From NCBI RefSeq assembly GCF_015223355.1, contig NZ_JADFFK010000021.1:1-64000 (forward strand): 64,000 nt of DNA, read 5' to 3'. This DNA is from Salipiger mangrovisoli. GTDB taxonomy: Bacteria > Pseudomonadota > Alphaproteobacteria > Rhodobacterales > Rhodobacteraceae. Made by a program: the position numbers and the translations under genes. Positions 1 through 7,989 of this stretch are shown here, piece by piece. How positions within the stretch are numbered: position 1 is the stretch's first letter; every line of letters begins with the position of its first letter. The notes below the pieces were generated by a model. The model saw only the letters and a list, made by a program, of their open reading frames with translations. It was not told the DNA's origin and did not search any database.

Positions 1-233
1 CCGTCTGGCGTCCCGTCGTGCGCCTCAGCGCCGCCGGTGAAGGGGCTTTTACGGAGAGTGCCGGGGGGCTGCAAGCGCAAAATTCACGTCTTTCGCAGAA
101 AATCGCGCTGACGTTACGCCAGCCGGATCCCCCTGCCCCGCCGCTCCTGCAGGGAGGCTTCCCGACGGACGCCCGCCGCGACTCCGCGCTCCGCCCCCTG
201 CCACTTTGGCACCGGGCGCATCAGCGCCGATCG
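1..233. other. window edge, no gene recognised
   Basis: This stretch lies downstream of the HAD phosphatase gene. Open frames here have no recognisable protein character on either strand. I see no clear terminator hairpin with a T tail. It may hold the end of a gene that continues outside the window, but nothing supports a call. Confidence 0.4.
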
Positions 234-680
234 CTAGAACTCCCCTGGCGCGCATTGCAGGCAGGTCAGCCCGGCGGCGCGCCAGAAGGCCACGACCGAG
301 CTGCGGTCGTCCACCACAAGCCAGGGCGCGTAGCCGTCTGCGCGTATCCGCGCCAAGGCAGAGCGTTTCGTGTCGGGATCGGAGGCGGCATCCTCCTCCG
401 GCAGGCGCAGGTAGATCGCCGCCACCGCGATGCCCGCCGCCTCTAGCCAGGCCTCGGTCTGCGCCCGCCAGCCCTCGGGGCGCCCCGAGCAGATCACCAC
501 CGTCTCGCCCTGCGCCTGCAGTTTGGCCAGCAGCCGGGCGACGGGTTCGATCACCGGGGCATCGCGCATCGCCTCGTGGAAGGCGTCCCAGTGCTTGGTT
601 TCGCCGTGCACGAGATGGCCGAGCCGCGCGGCGTCGAAATGCGCCAGCGTGCCGTCGATGTCGAAGATCACACAGTCCAT
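234..680 (-). CDS. HAD-superfamily phosphatase (polynucleotide-kinase 3'-phosphatase-like)
   Basis: A 148-residue single-domain HAD protein. Motif I is close to the start (CVIFDIDGTLAHFD), with the nucleophile and acid Asp pair. Motif II fits VVICSGRPEGW and the last acidic motif is WLVVDDRSSVVAFWR. The SGRPEGWR stretch resembles the phosphatase half of T4 Pnk (PseT)-like proteins, but there is no kinase domain, so the substrate is open. The start chosen is the ATG just before the first motif, with an AGGA upstream. A longer frame would add 16 residues without family character. The gene is the last of a six-gene overlapping operon and overlaps the upstream histidine-phosphatase gene by 13 bases. 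It probably removes a phosphate from the compound imported by the upstream ABC transporter, or from a derivative of it (inference). Confidence 0.8.
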   Translation of the reverse strand: MDCVIFDIDGTLAHFDAARLGHLVHGETKHWDAFHEAMRDAPVIEPVARLLAKLQAQGETVVICSGRPEGWRAQTEAWLEAAGIAVAAIYLRLPEEDAASDPDTKRSALARIRADGYAPWLVVDDRSSVVAFWRAAGLTCLQCAPGEF

Positions 681-1243
681 GCGAGGTCCTTCCTGCTCAA
701 TTGGGAATTCTGCCAGCCGGCCGGGCACGGGCGGAAAAGAAGGGGCGTCGTGTTCGCGGCGGAGGGGCCATGCGCCGTGCCGCCGGTCAGCGCGCGGGCA
801 GCGCGTATGACACCGGAATGGGCGACGAAGACCGGCAGCGCCTCGCCGGAGGCGGCGAGGCCCTCGGTGATCGACGCGGCGACCCGCGCCAGCAGCGCCG
901 CGAAGCTCTCTCCGCCCTCCGGTGTCGCCTCGCGCGGCGGCAATGTCGCCACCGGATGCCCCTCGTACCGGCCCCAGTCGCGCTCGCGCAGTCCGGGCAG
1001 CACGCGGAACGCCAGCCCCGGAAAGGCCAGACGGGCGGTATGGCGCGCCCGATCCTGCGGGCTGACGTAGAGCGCCAGGGAGCCGGGCCAGGGCCAGTCC
1101 GCCAGCCGCGCGGCGGCGGCGCGGCCCTCGCCGGTCAGCCGCGCCTCGATCCGCCCGGCAATCAGACCGTCGCGATTGGCGTCTGTCTGGCCGTGACGGA
1201 TCAGGACAAAGGGCCGCGCGGCGCCGATCGCCGGCCCGGTCAC
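668..1243 (-). CDS. histidine phosphatase family protein (phosphoglycerate-mutase-like)
   Basis: About 191 residues. The catalytic RHG motif is near the N-terminus (FVLIRHGQTDANRDG). It is followed by the acidic LRERDWGRYEG segment (the second conserved block with the catalytic Glu) and a late VFVAHSGVIRA motif carrying the second catalytic His. These mark the branch-1 histidine phosphatases (CobC/GpmB/PhoE type). The start is taken as the GTG at 1243, which overlaps the stop of the preceding metallo-hydrolase as GTGA. The open frame continues much further upstream only as a shadow. The substrate cannot be read from sequence. Its place between an MBL hydrolase and a HAD phosphatase behind an ABC transporter suggests a catabolic phosphatase rather than a glycolytic mutase (inference). 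Confidence 0.85.
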   Translation of the reverse strand: MTGPAIGAARPFVLIRHGQTDANRDGLIAGRIEARLTGEGRAAAARLADWPWPGSLALYVSPQDRARHTARLAFPGLAFRVLPGLRERDWGRYEGHPVATLPPREATPEGGESFAALLARVAASITEGLAASGEALPVFVAHSGVIRAARALTGGTAHGPSAANTTPLLFRPCPAGWQNSQLSRKDLAWTV

Positions 1244-2322
1244 AGCACGGCGCCTTCGTTCAGCAAGAGCCGTGCGGGGATCCGGCTTTCCAGCAGGTAA
1301 TCCTCGGGGTTGCTGCAAAACAGCGGCGCGTAGGCGTGTGCGTCGAGGCGGTCGAGCATCCGGATCTGGTCCGACAAGGGCGGATGGACGTTCCAGCGCA
1401 GAAAGTGGCCGCCCTCGGCGGCGATGGCGCGGGCGTGGGCGGTCATGTGGCCGGTGAAGACCACCGCAGCATCGCCACCGAGCCGTCCGGCGTCCCGCCA
1501 CGCCCGGACCATGCGCCAGGCCTCTCCCCCATCGGCGTTGGGCGTGTCGCAGACGAGAAACCGCGCCGCGGGATCGAAGGGCTGATCCAGCAGCCGCGCA
1601 AGGGCTTCGCATCCCGGCGCGAGCCCGCCTGAGGCGAGCGCCGTTGCAATAGCCTGCTTGCAGGCGTCGTCGAGCGAAACCTCGCCCCACCCCATGAGGT
1701 GCAGCGCCAGTTCACCGGCCCGGCCGGAGGGCGGCACCGGGAACAGCAGTTGCCTGCCCCGCGCGCCCGCAAGCGTCGCGTCGAGACGCGCGCGCCGGTC
1801 AGCCTGTGCCACGTCATCCAGGTGATACGATGCGTCGATCATCGCGACCCGCGCGGGCGGCGGTGCGTCGAAGGCGAACCAGCGCGATTCCTCGGACCAG
1901 TCGCCGGAGTAGAAAAGCCCCTGCCCTATCCCCAGGTGCAGCCAGACGCCGCCAAGCGCGTGACCGTTGCGGCCGGTGGTCACAGTGACGCCGCCGATGC
2001 ATGCCTCTCCGCGCTCCGCCAGCAGGCCGAGCTTCGCGCCCGGCGGCAGCGCGCGTGCGGTCTGCGCCGTGCAATGGATCGGCTGCCCGGCGGCGATGGC
2101 GTGGGCCGCGCCGCCGATATGATCGATGTGATCATGGGTGATGAAAACGCGGTCCGCGCCCTCGAGCCAGTCAGGAACAAACGGCGACGTCGCCTCTGGC
2201 CCCGCGCCGACGTCGAGGATCCAGGTCTCGCGCCCGGTCCAGACCCGCAGGCAAGCGGGCCCCTTTTCGCCCAGGCCCGATTGCACGTCCACGCGCGGCG
2301 GCAGGGTCACGCTGTCACGCAT
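1240..2322 (-). CDS. MBL-fold metallohydrolase
   Basis: A 360-residue metallo-beta-lactamase-fold protein. The metal-binding signature is FITHDHIDHIGG (an HxHxDH variant). Further conserved stretches are FYSGDWSEESRW and a distal VVFTGHMTAHAR His. No signal peptide is visible, so it is probably cytoplasmic. The family includes phosphodiesterases such as PhnP (5-phosphoribosyl-1,2-cyclic phosphate), RNases and lactonases; the exact subfamily is not clear. The gene overlaps the ATPase gene upstream by 8 bases and the phosphatase gene downstream by 4, so the three are very probably co-translated. With two phosphatases next to it, a role in opening a phosphodiester of an imported compound is a reasonable inference. 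Confidence 0.82.
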   Translation of the reverse strand: MRDSVTLPPRVDVQSGLGEKGPACLRVWTGRETWILDVGAGPEATSPFVPDWLEGADRVFITHDHIDHIGGAAHAIAAGQPIHCTAQTARALPPGAKLGLLAERGEACIGGVTVTTGRNGHALGGVWLHLGIGQGLFYSGDWSEESRWFAFDAPPPARVAMIDASYHLDDVAQADRRARLDATLAGARGRQLLFPVPPSGRAGELALHLMGWGEVSLDDACKQAIATALASGGLAPGCEALARLLDQPFDPAARFLVCDTPNADGGEAWRMVRAWRDAGRLGGDAAVVFTGHMTAHARAIAAEGGHFLRWNVHPPLSDQIRMLDRLDAHAYAPLFCSNPEDYLLESRIPARLLLNEGAVL

Positions 2323-3397
2323 GGGCCAGCGCCCGTGCCATCAGGGTTTCGCTTTCGGGGTCATGAAACGCCCAGGCATCCTCGATCGAAAGGCCCAGGG
2401 CCTCGCCGAGCCGGGCGCGCCGCGTGGCATAGGCGACAAGCGTCTCGCCGCCCAGCTCGACCTGCAGCCGGAACCGCCCACCAAGGTAGGTCTGGCCGAC
2501 AACCCGCCCGCGCAGCGGCCCGCTGTCCCGGATCACAACGTTCTCGGGCCGGATGCTGACATGGCTTGGCGCAGCGCATCTTGCGCGGACGGCGTGCCGT
2601 TGTCCCAACACTTCGATGATCGTGCCGTCTGGCATCGACTCGCCCGTGGCGCGCACCGGTATGACCGCCCCGTCCCCGACGAAACCCGCCACGAAGCAAT
2701 CCGCAGGTTCCCTGTAGAGCACCTCGGGGGCGGCGAACTGGCGAATACGGCCGCTCTCCATCACCGCGATGCGGTCGGCCAGCGCCAGCGCCTCGCCCTG
2801 GTCGTGAGTGACATAGAGCATGGTGGCACCGATGCGCCGGTGAAAGGCGCGGAACACTTCCTGCATGGAGGATCGCAGCGCAAGGTCGAGGTTGGCGAGC
2901 GGCTCGTCCAGCAGCATGGCGCGGGGTTCGAACACCAGGCATCGCGCCAGCGCGACGCGCTGCCGCTGCCCTCCCGACAGCTGTGCGGGCATGCGCGCAG
3001 CAAAGTCACGCAGCCCGGTCAGCGCCAGCGCCTCGGCCACGCGCCGGTCGCGCTCGGCGCGGGAGACCCGCCGGACCTCGAGCGGGAAAGACACATTCTG
3101 CGCCACGGTCTTGTGCGGCCAAAGCGCGTAGGACTGGAAGACGATGCCGATCTCCCGCGCCTCGGCGGGCACGAAGTGCGTTTCGTCCGCCATGACCTCG
3201 CCGCCCAGGCTGATCCGACCCGCGCTCGGTTTCTCGAAGCCGGCGGTCAGGCGCAGGAGGGTCGTCTTGCCGCAGCCCGAGGGGCCGAGCAGCGCGATGA
3301 ACTCCCCCGAGGCTATCGAGGCGTCCACCGCCGCCAGCGCCGGTCGCGCGGAGCCCTCGAACTGCTTGGACAGGTTGGAAAACCTCAGCTCTGCCAT
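2315..3397 (-). CDS. ABC transporter ATP-binding protein (FbpC/AfuC/PotA-like)
   Basis: A 360-residue importer ATPase. The Walker A motif GPSGCGKT is at residues 38-45, the Q-loop is in IGIVFQSYALWPH, the signature is LSGGQRQR, and Walker B is AMLLDEPLANLD followed by the H-loop YVTHDQGEAL. The C-terminal third (about residues 240-360) is a TOBE-type extension, as in FbpC, PotA and AfuC. The ATG start overlaps the end of the permease gene by 13 bases. It energises the permease encoded just upstream. Family members move ferric iron, polyamines, 2-aminoethylphosphonate or hexose phosphates, so sequence alone does not fix the substrate. Confidence 0.93.
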   Translation of the reverse strand: MAELRFSNLSKQFEGSARPALAAVDASIASGEFIALLGPSGCGKTTLLRLTAGFEKPSAGRISLGGEVMADETHFVPAEAREIGIVFQSYALWPHKTVAQNVSFPLEVRRVSRAERDRRVAEALALTGLRDFAARMPAQLSGGQRQRVALARCLVFEPRAMLLDEPLANLDLALRSSMQEVFRAFHRRIGATMLYVTHDQGEALALADRIAVMESGRIRQFAAPEVLYREPADCFVAGFVGDGAVIPVRATGESMPDGTIIEVLGQRHAVRARCAAPSHVSIRPENVVIRDSGPLRGRVVGQTYLGGRFRLQVELGGETLVAYATRRARLGEALGLSIEDAWAFHDPESETLMARALAHA

Positions 3398-5091
3398 GGG
3401 ATGATACCTTTCGGAAAATGTCGCGCGCCGGCCTGTACGGCGGCCATCAACGCGACGATGAGGCAGACGATGGACATCGCCAGCGCCGATGCCATGACGG
3501 TTTCGCCACTGTCCTCGAGGTTGAAGATCACCACGCCCAGCGTTTCGGTCCCCGAGGACCACAGCAGCGCCGAGACGGTCAGCTCGTTGACCGCCGTGAG
3601 GAACACGAGGATCGCTCCGGCAGCGGCCGAGGGCGCGGCCAGCGGCAACACGATCGCGCGCAGCCGGGTGATCAGATGCGCGCCGACGCTGGCCGCGGCC
3701 TCTTCCATCGCCGGGTCGAGCTGCGCCAGGCTCGACTGGATCGGACGCAGCATCACGACGAAGAACCGCGCCAGATATGCCAGCAGGATGATCCAGATCG
3801 TGCCGTAGAGCGACAGCTCGGTGAAAGGCACCCGCATGAAGGCAAGGATGCAGGCGATCGACAGGACCACCCCTGGCAACGCGTAGGGCAGATCGATCAG
3901 CGCATCGAGCGCGCGACTCAGCACCGTCGGGCGGCGCTCCATCAGCCACGCCAGCGGCAGCGAGAACGCCATCAGCGTCAGCGCGGCGGCCAGCGCCAGG
4001 AACAGCGAGTTGGCGTAGGCCCTGCGCGTCACGGGCTGGGTGAACAGCGCCTCGATCCACGCTTTGGCGGTCACCGTGTCCAGCCGCAGCGGCACGCCGT
4101 AGGCGGGGATCAGCGAGGTCGCGAGAAGCGCGGCGAGCGGCAGCACAAGGATGGCTGCAAGGAACAGCCAGAGCGCGACCTCGACCGGGGCACGCGCCCG
4201 CCCCAGCGACAGCGCCAGCGGAGTGCCCGAGAACCCGACCAGCCCGTACCCACCCCGGCGCAGCATGAGGCGCGAGGCCAGCACGCCGAGAATGGCCACC
4301 GCCGCGATCAGCAGCGACAGAACCGCGACCTCCGACAGGACGGAAGGCCCAAGTCCGGTCAGCCGCTGGTAGATCAGCGTCGGCAGGGTCGAATAGCGCG
4401 CCGGGATACCCAGCATGGCGGGGATGCCGAAGTTGCCGAGCGCCGTGACGAACGCCATTGCGGCCCCGGCGATCAGCGCGGGCAGCGACAGCGGCAGGAC
4501 AATCTGGCTCCAGACCCGCCAGGGGCCCGCGCCGGACATTCGGGCGGCCTCGACCAGTTCGGCCGGCAACATGCGCAGCCCCGCGCGCAGCGTCAGAAAG
4601 ACCAGCGACGCGTGCTGGAGCCCCAGCAGCAGGATAATGCCCGCAGGAGAATGCAGCGGCTGCGGACTGCCCAGCGGTGGCGCGAGACCCAGCATCTTCA
4701 GCAGCACCGAAGACGGGCCAGTCACCTGCATCCAGGCCAGCGCGGTGATCTGCGGCGGGATCATCATCGGCACCATCAGGCAGAACACGAGCGCCGCCTT
4801 GGCCCGCACATCCGTCAACGCGACGAGAAAGGCAAAGCTGGCGCCGACCAGCACCGAGATCACCGTGCCCCCGGCCGCCGTGACCAGCGAATGCAGCAGC
4901 GCGGTGCGGGTGCTGTCCTGCGTCAGGACGGAGGTCAGATGCGCCGTGGTAAGACCGCTGCCGACGCCCACGCCTTCGAGCAGCAGCCGCACGACCGGCC
5001 CCAGAGAGATCAGGGCCACCGGCAGCAGAACCAGCAGCAGCAGCCGGTCCGTGGACCGGCTGCTGCCCTTGTGCGCGAGCGTCACGCTCAT
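3385..5091 (-). CDS. ABC transporter permease, two fused BPD modules (AfuB/FbpB-like)
   Basis: A 568-residue inner-membrane protein made of two binding-protein-dependent transport modules in one chain. The EAA loop of the first is EAARMSGAGPWRVWSQIVLP (about residue 235). The second is EEAAASVGAHLITRLRAIV (about residue 470). About twelve hydrophobic segments are visible. This fused arrangement is typical of the FbpB/AfuB/ThiP group. It overlaps the binding-protein gene by four bases (ATGA) and the ATPase gene by 13, so one protein of this kind should form the whole membrane channel of the transporter. Substrate inference is given with the binding protein. Confidence 0.92.
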   Translation of the reverse strand: MSVTLAHKGSSRSTDRLLLLVLLPVALISLGPVVRLLLEGVGVGSGLTTAHLTSVLTQDSTRTALLHSLVTAAGGTVISVLVGASFAFLVALTDVRAKAALVFCLMVPMMIPPQITALAWMQVTGPSSVLLKMLGLAPPLGSPQPLHSPAGIILLLGLQHASLVFLTLRAGLRMLPAELVEAARMSGAGPWRVWSQIVLPLSLPALIAGAAMAFVTALGNFGIPAMLGIPARYSTLPTLIYQRLTGLGPSVLSEVAVLSLLIAAVAILGVLASRLMLRRGGYGLVGFSGTPLALSLGRARAPVEVALWLFLAAILVLPLAALLATSLIPAYGVPLRLDTVTAKAWIEALFTQPVTRRAYANSLFLALAAALTLMAFSLPLAWLMERRPTVLSRALDALIDLPYALPGVVLSIACILAFMRVPFTELSLYGTIWIILLAYLARFFVVMLRPIQSSLAQLDPAMEEAAASVGAHLITRLRAIVLPLAAPSAAAGAILVFLTAVNELTVSALLWSSGTETLGVVIFNLEDSGETVMASALAMSIVCLIVALMAAVQAGARHFPKGIIPWQS

Positions 5092-6059
5092 TGGACGCCG
5101 AAGACCTCGGCGAAGCGCGCCTTGTTGGCATCGGCATCGTCGAGCGCCTTGGCCGCATCGAAGGCCATCAGCTTGATGTCCTCGCGGGCCGGGAAGCCCT
5201 CGGGCGACGCCAGGCCGTTGCGGGCGGGGATATAGCCCATGTCGACGACCAGCTCCTGCCCCTGCTCGGAAAGGACGAAATCGACGAATTTCTCAGCGGC
5301 ATCCATGTTCTTGGCACCGGCGAGGATCGCCACCGGCTCGGTCACGTAGGACACGCCTTCCTCGGGGAAGACGAAATCGACGGGCGAGCCCTCGGCCTTG
5401 GCCCGCAGCGCCATGTAGTCGACCAAAACGCCATAGGGCTTCTCGCCCGAGGCAACCGCCTTGAAAGTGCCGCCATTTCCGCCCTCGGCAAGCGTCTGGT
5501 TGTCGGCCAGCGCCTGGTAGTAGTCCCAGCCGAGCCCGTCGGTCTCGGTCAGCGTCGCGAGATGGATCAGCGCGGCACCGGAATAGAGCGGCGAGGGCAT
5601 GGCCACGAGACCCGCCATCTCAGGCTTTGCAAGGTCGGCCCAGGATGTGGGCACCTGTTCGACGCCGGTGTTGTAGACGATGCCCGTCGTGATCAGCTTG
5701 GTGGAATGGTAGTAACCCTCGCTGCTGTAGAGCGACGGATCGTAGGCTTCGGCCTCGGGCGAGGCGTAGGCGGCGAGTCTGCCCTGCTGCGCCATGGCTT
5801 CAAGAGTGACGGTATCGGCAATGAGCAGCACGTCGGGCTGCGCGCCGCCCGCTTCCATCTCTGCGGTCAGCCGGGCCATCAGCTTGGTGGTGCCGTCACG
5901 CACCCAATCGACCTCGATGCCGGGGTTGGCGACCTTGAAGGCATCGACGGTCTTCTGCGCATCGGCATTCGGCTGCGAGGTATAGAGGGTGAGGGTCTCG
6001 GCCGAAACCAGCGTCGGCACGACAACCGCGCAGGCGGCCAGAAGAAGGGAACGGGACAT
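5088..6059 (-). CDS. ABC transporter substrate-binding protein (FbpA/AfuA/PhnS-like)
   Basis: A 323-residue periplasmic binding protein with a clear Sec signal peptide (basic start, hydrophobic core, cleavage near VSA-E at residues 19-21). The mature part opens with LTLYTSQPNADAQ and contains DVLLIADTVTLEAM and PVAILAGAKN, as in the extracellular solute-binding family 1/6 proteins that include FbpA, AfuA (hexose phosphates) and 2-aminoethylphosphonate binders. I do not see a run of tyrosines typical of ferric-iron FbpA. First gene of the operon; the divergent DeoR-family regulator starts 166 bases away. DeoR-type proteins usually sense sugar phosphates, and three hydrolases follow, so I infer a phosphorylated organic substrate. 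Iron or a phosphonate remain possible. Confidence 0.88.
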   Translation of the reverse strand: MSRSLLLAACAVVVPTLVSAETLTLYTSQPNADAQKTVDAFKVANPGIEVDWVRDGTTKLMARLTAEMEAGGAQPDVLLIADTVTLEAMAQQGRLAAYASPEAEAYDPSLYSSEGYYHSTKLITTGIVYNTGVEQVPTSWADLAKPEMAGLVAMPSPLYSGAALIHLATLTETDGLGWDYYQALADNQTLAEGGNGGTFKAVASGEKPYGVLVDYMALRAKAEGSPVDFVFPEEGVSYVTEPVAILAGAKNMDAAEKFVDFVLSEQGQELVVDMGYIPARNGLASPEGFPAREDIKLMAFDAAKALDDADANKARFAEVFGVQ

Positions 6060-6070
6060 GGAAACTCCAG

Positions 6071-6164
6071 TTTCGTTTTTCGAGCGAAAGCAAATTCGAA
6101 CGACGCGACCACTAGAGACCTCCCGTGACAGCCAGATGACATTTAGAGGAATTTGGCAAAATTC
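6071..6164. promoter_or_regulatory. candidate DeoR operator region in divergent intergenic space
   Basis: Two structures stand out between the divergent starts. At 6071-6100 there are clustered TTTCG/CGAAA half-sites (TTTCG at 6071 and 6078, CGAAA at 6085, then TTCGAA), the type of half-site often bound by GlpR/DeoR-family proteins. At 6149-6164 there is a perfect inverted repeat, GAATTT-GGCA-AAATTC. Either could be the operator through which the divergent DeoR protein controls itself and the transporter operon. This is pattern-based only. Confidence 0.35.
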
Positions 6165-6225
6165 TTATATTGCCTCGCGTCTTGGCTGCTCACAGAATGT
6201 CGGGAAAATGGAGGCTCGAACGAAA

Positions 6226-6993
6226 ATGTCCCAGAGTGATCTCGACCGGCGGCGCGATCGCATCGTCACCCTGCTCTCGACGTATGGCGAGCTTTCCGCT
6301 CAGGCGATGTCCGACATGCTGGGCGTGACGGTACAGACGCTCCGCGCCGATCTACGGGCGCTGGACGACGCGCGCGTCGTGCGGCGGCGGCACGGTGGTG
6401 CCAGCCTTGTCTCGGTCAGCGAGAACATTTCCTACCATCCGCGGCAGGCGGTCTCGAAGACCGAAAAGGCGCGCATCGGCGCCGTGGTGGCTGGCTTGCT
6501 TCCGGATGGCGCCACCGTCGCCCTGGGGACAGGCACCACGGTGGAAGCCGTCGCCCGCGCGCTCGCCGGTCACGAGAAGCTGACGGTGGCGACCAACAGC
6601 CTGCACGCAGTGATGGCCCTGCAAGCTGCGCCGGGAGCCACCGTCTTCCTCGCCGGAGGCAAACTTCGAATGCGCGACCTCGACCTCATCGGCGCGGAAA
6701 GCGCCGAGTTCTTCGCGAGCATGCGGCTCGATCATGCGGTCTTCAGCGTCGGCGGCATCTCCGAGGATGGCGCGCTGCTGGATTTCAATCTCGACGAAAT
6801 TCGCGCGCGCAAGGCCATTTCCGCGGCCGGGGCGCAGCGCATCCTTGTCGTCGACCACGTCAAGGTGCATCGCCCGGCGCCGCACGCATGGGGAACGATC
6901 GCCGACGTGGACCTGATCGTCTGCGGCGGACATCTGCCCGAGCCGCTCCGGGACAAGGCGGCGAGGACCGGCACGCGCATCATCGAAGCCTGA
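6226..6993 (+). CDS. DeoR/GlpR-family transcriptional regulator
   Basis: About 255 residues. An N-terminal winged helix (RRRDRIVTLLSTYGELSAQ, then the recognition helix in VTVQTLRADLRALDDA and the wing RRRHGGA) is followed by the DeoR C-terminal sugar-phosphate sensor. The latter shows GATVALGTGTTVEAVARAL, FLAGGKLR, HAVFSVGGIS and RILVVDHVKV. I chose the ATG at 6226 because a GGAGG lies 11 bases upstream; the ATG at 6208 has its only purine run almost touching it. It is divergent from the transporter operon and is the likely regulator of that operon, probably a repressor relieved by a phosphorylated sugar or similar effector (family knowledge). Confidence 0.9.
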   Translation: MSQSDLDRRRDRIVTLLSTYGELSAQAMSDMLGVTVQTLRADLRALDDARVVRRRHGGASLVSVSENISYHPRQAVSKTEKARIGAVVAGLLPDGATVALGTGTTVEAVARALAGHEKLTVATNSLHAVMALQAAPGATVFLAGGKLRMRDLDLIGAESAEFFASMRLDHAVFSVGGISEDGALLDFNLDEIRARKAISAAGAQRILVVDHVKVHRPAPHAWGTIADVDLIVCGGHLPEPLRDKAARTGTRIIEA

Positions 6994-7065
6994 AACCGAC
7001 CCCTGCCCTCCCCGCACCGGGCCCGGCGCCCCCCGGAGCCCCTGCCCCGAGGAGACGCCGCCCGA

Positions 7066-7989
7066 TCATTCGATGGTCAGCCCCTTGCGACGCTGCGTTC
7101 CCGGCTCCTCGATGACCGGCTCGCGGCCGCCGCGCAGGATCGAATTGCCCTCGTAGAGCGTGCGCTGGTCGATCGCGGGAGGCGACAGCCAGTCGCTTTC
7201 CTTCATCTGCCCGCTCTGGCCGTAGGCCGCGAGCGCATTGCCATAGCAGACCGCCCGCACCACGGCTTCCGGGACCCCGCTCTGCAACGCCAGCTGCGCG
7301 GTCTTGGCAACCCCGAGGCAATCCGAGATCCCCCAGTCACAGGCACTGTCGACGATGATCCGCTCGCCGCCGTATTGCTTCAGAAGCTCGACCATCCGGG
7401 CGTTGCCCATCTTGGTCGAGGGGTAGATCGAGAAGCCCGCCCAATAGCCGCGCTGCAACACCTCGCCCACCGTCTCCTCGTTGTTGTGGTCGATGATCAC
7501 CATCGAGGGATCGAGGCCCATTTCCTCGCAGACATCCATCGAGCGGCTGGTGCCCTGCTTCTTGTCGCGATGCGGCGTGTGGACCATCACCGGCAGGCCC
7601 AGGTCCTTCGCCAGGGTGAGTTGCAGGCGGAAGTACTTGTCCTCGAGCGCGGTCTGCTCGTCGTAGCCGATCTCGCCGATGGCCACGACGCCCTCCTTGA
7701 GGGCGAAGCGCGGCAGCCATTCCATCACGCCCTCGGCAAGTTCCTCGTTGTTCGCCTCTTTCGAGTTGAGCCCGACGGTGCAGTAGTGGCGGATGCCGAA
7801 CTGCCCGGCGCGGAAGCGCTCCCAGCCGACGATGGTCGACAGGTAGTCGACGTAGGTTCCAACGAAGGTGCGCGGCTGGCCAAGCCAGAAGGCCGGCTCG
7901 ATGAGCGCCACCACGCCGGCGGCCGCCATGGCCTCGTAATCGTCGGTGGTACGCGAGATCATATGCGCGTGGGGATCGATCAGCATCAT
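7066..7989 (-). CDS. eboB: EboB-like TatD-family metal-dependent hydrolase
   Basis: A 307-residue TIM-barrel hydrolase. Metal ligands typical of TatD enzymes are visible: the DPHAHM motif at the start, GEIGYDE in the middle, HTPHRDKKQG, IDHNNEETVG and the late DSACDWG aspartate. It overlaps the end of eboA by four bases (ATGA) and is the second gene of that two-gene unit. The combination with EboA, EboC, EboD, EboE and EboF homologues within 7 kb makes EboB a better name than a generic TatD DNase. The reaction is unknown; in cyanobacteria the ebo genes are needed to deliver the scytonemin precursor to the periplasm. Confidence 0.88.
   Translation of the reverse strand: MMLIDPHAHMISRTTDDYEAMAAAGVVALIEPAFWLGQPRTFVGTYVDYLSTIVGWERFRAGQFGIRHYCTVGLNSKEANNEELAEGVMEWLPRFALKEGVVAIGEIGYDEQTALEDKYFRLQLTLAKDLGLPVMVHTPHRDKKQGTSRSMDVCEEMGLDPSMVIIDHNNEETVGEVLQRGYWAGFSIYPSTKMGNARMVELLKQYGGERIIVDSACDWGISDCLGVAKTAQLALQSGVPEAVVRAVCYGNALAAYGQSGQMKESDWLSPPAIDQRTLYEGNSILRGGREPVIEEPGTQRRKGLTIE

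Noticed and set aside
2315-6059. Naming the transporter as a ferric-iron (FbpABC) system
   Set aside because: Overall family fits, but hydrolase genes and a DeoR regulator are not expected with iron uptake, and I see no clear iron-binding tyrosine pair.
2315-6059. Naming it as a 2-aminoethylphosphonate transporter
   Set aside because: No phosphonatase, AEP transaminase or C-P lyase genes are nearby, so the symbol would be a guess.
7066-7989. TatD DNase next to holB-type genes
   Set aside because: TatD is often encoded after holB, but this gene is 20 kb away and overlaps eboA, so EboB is the better call.
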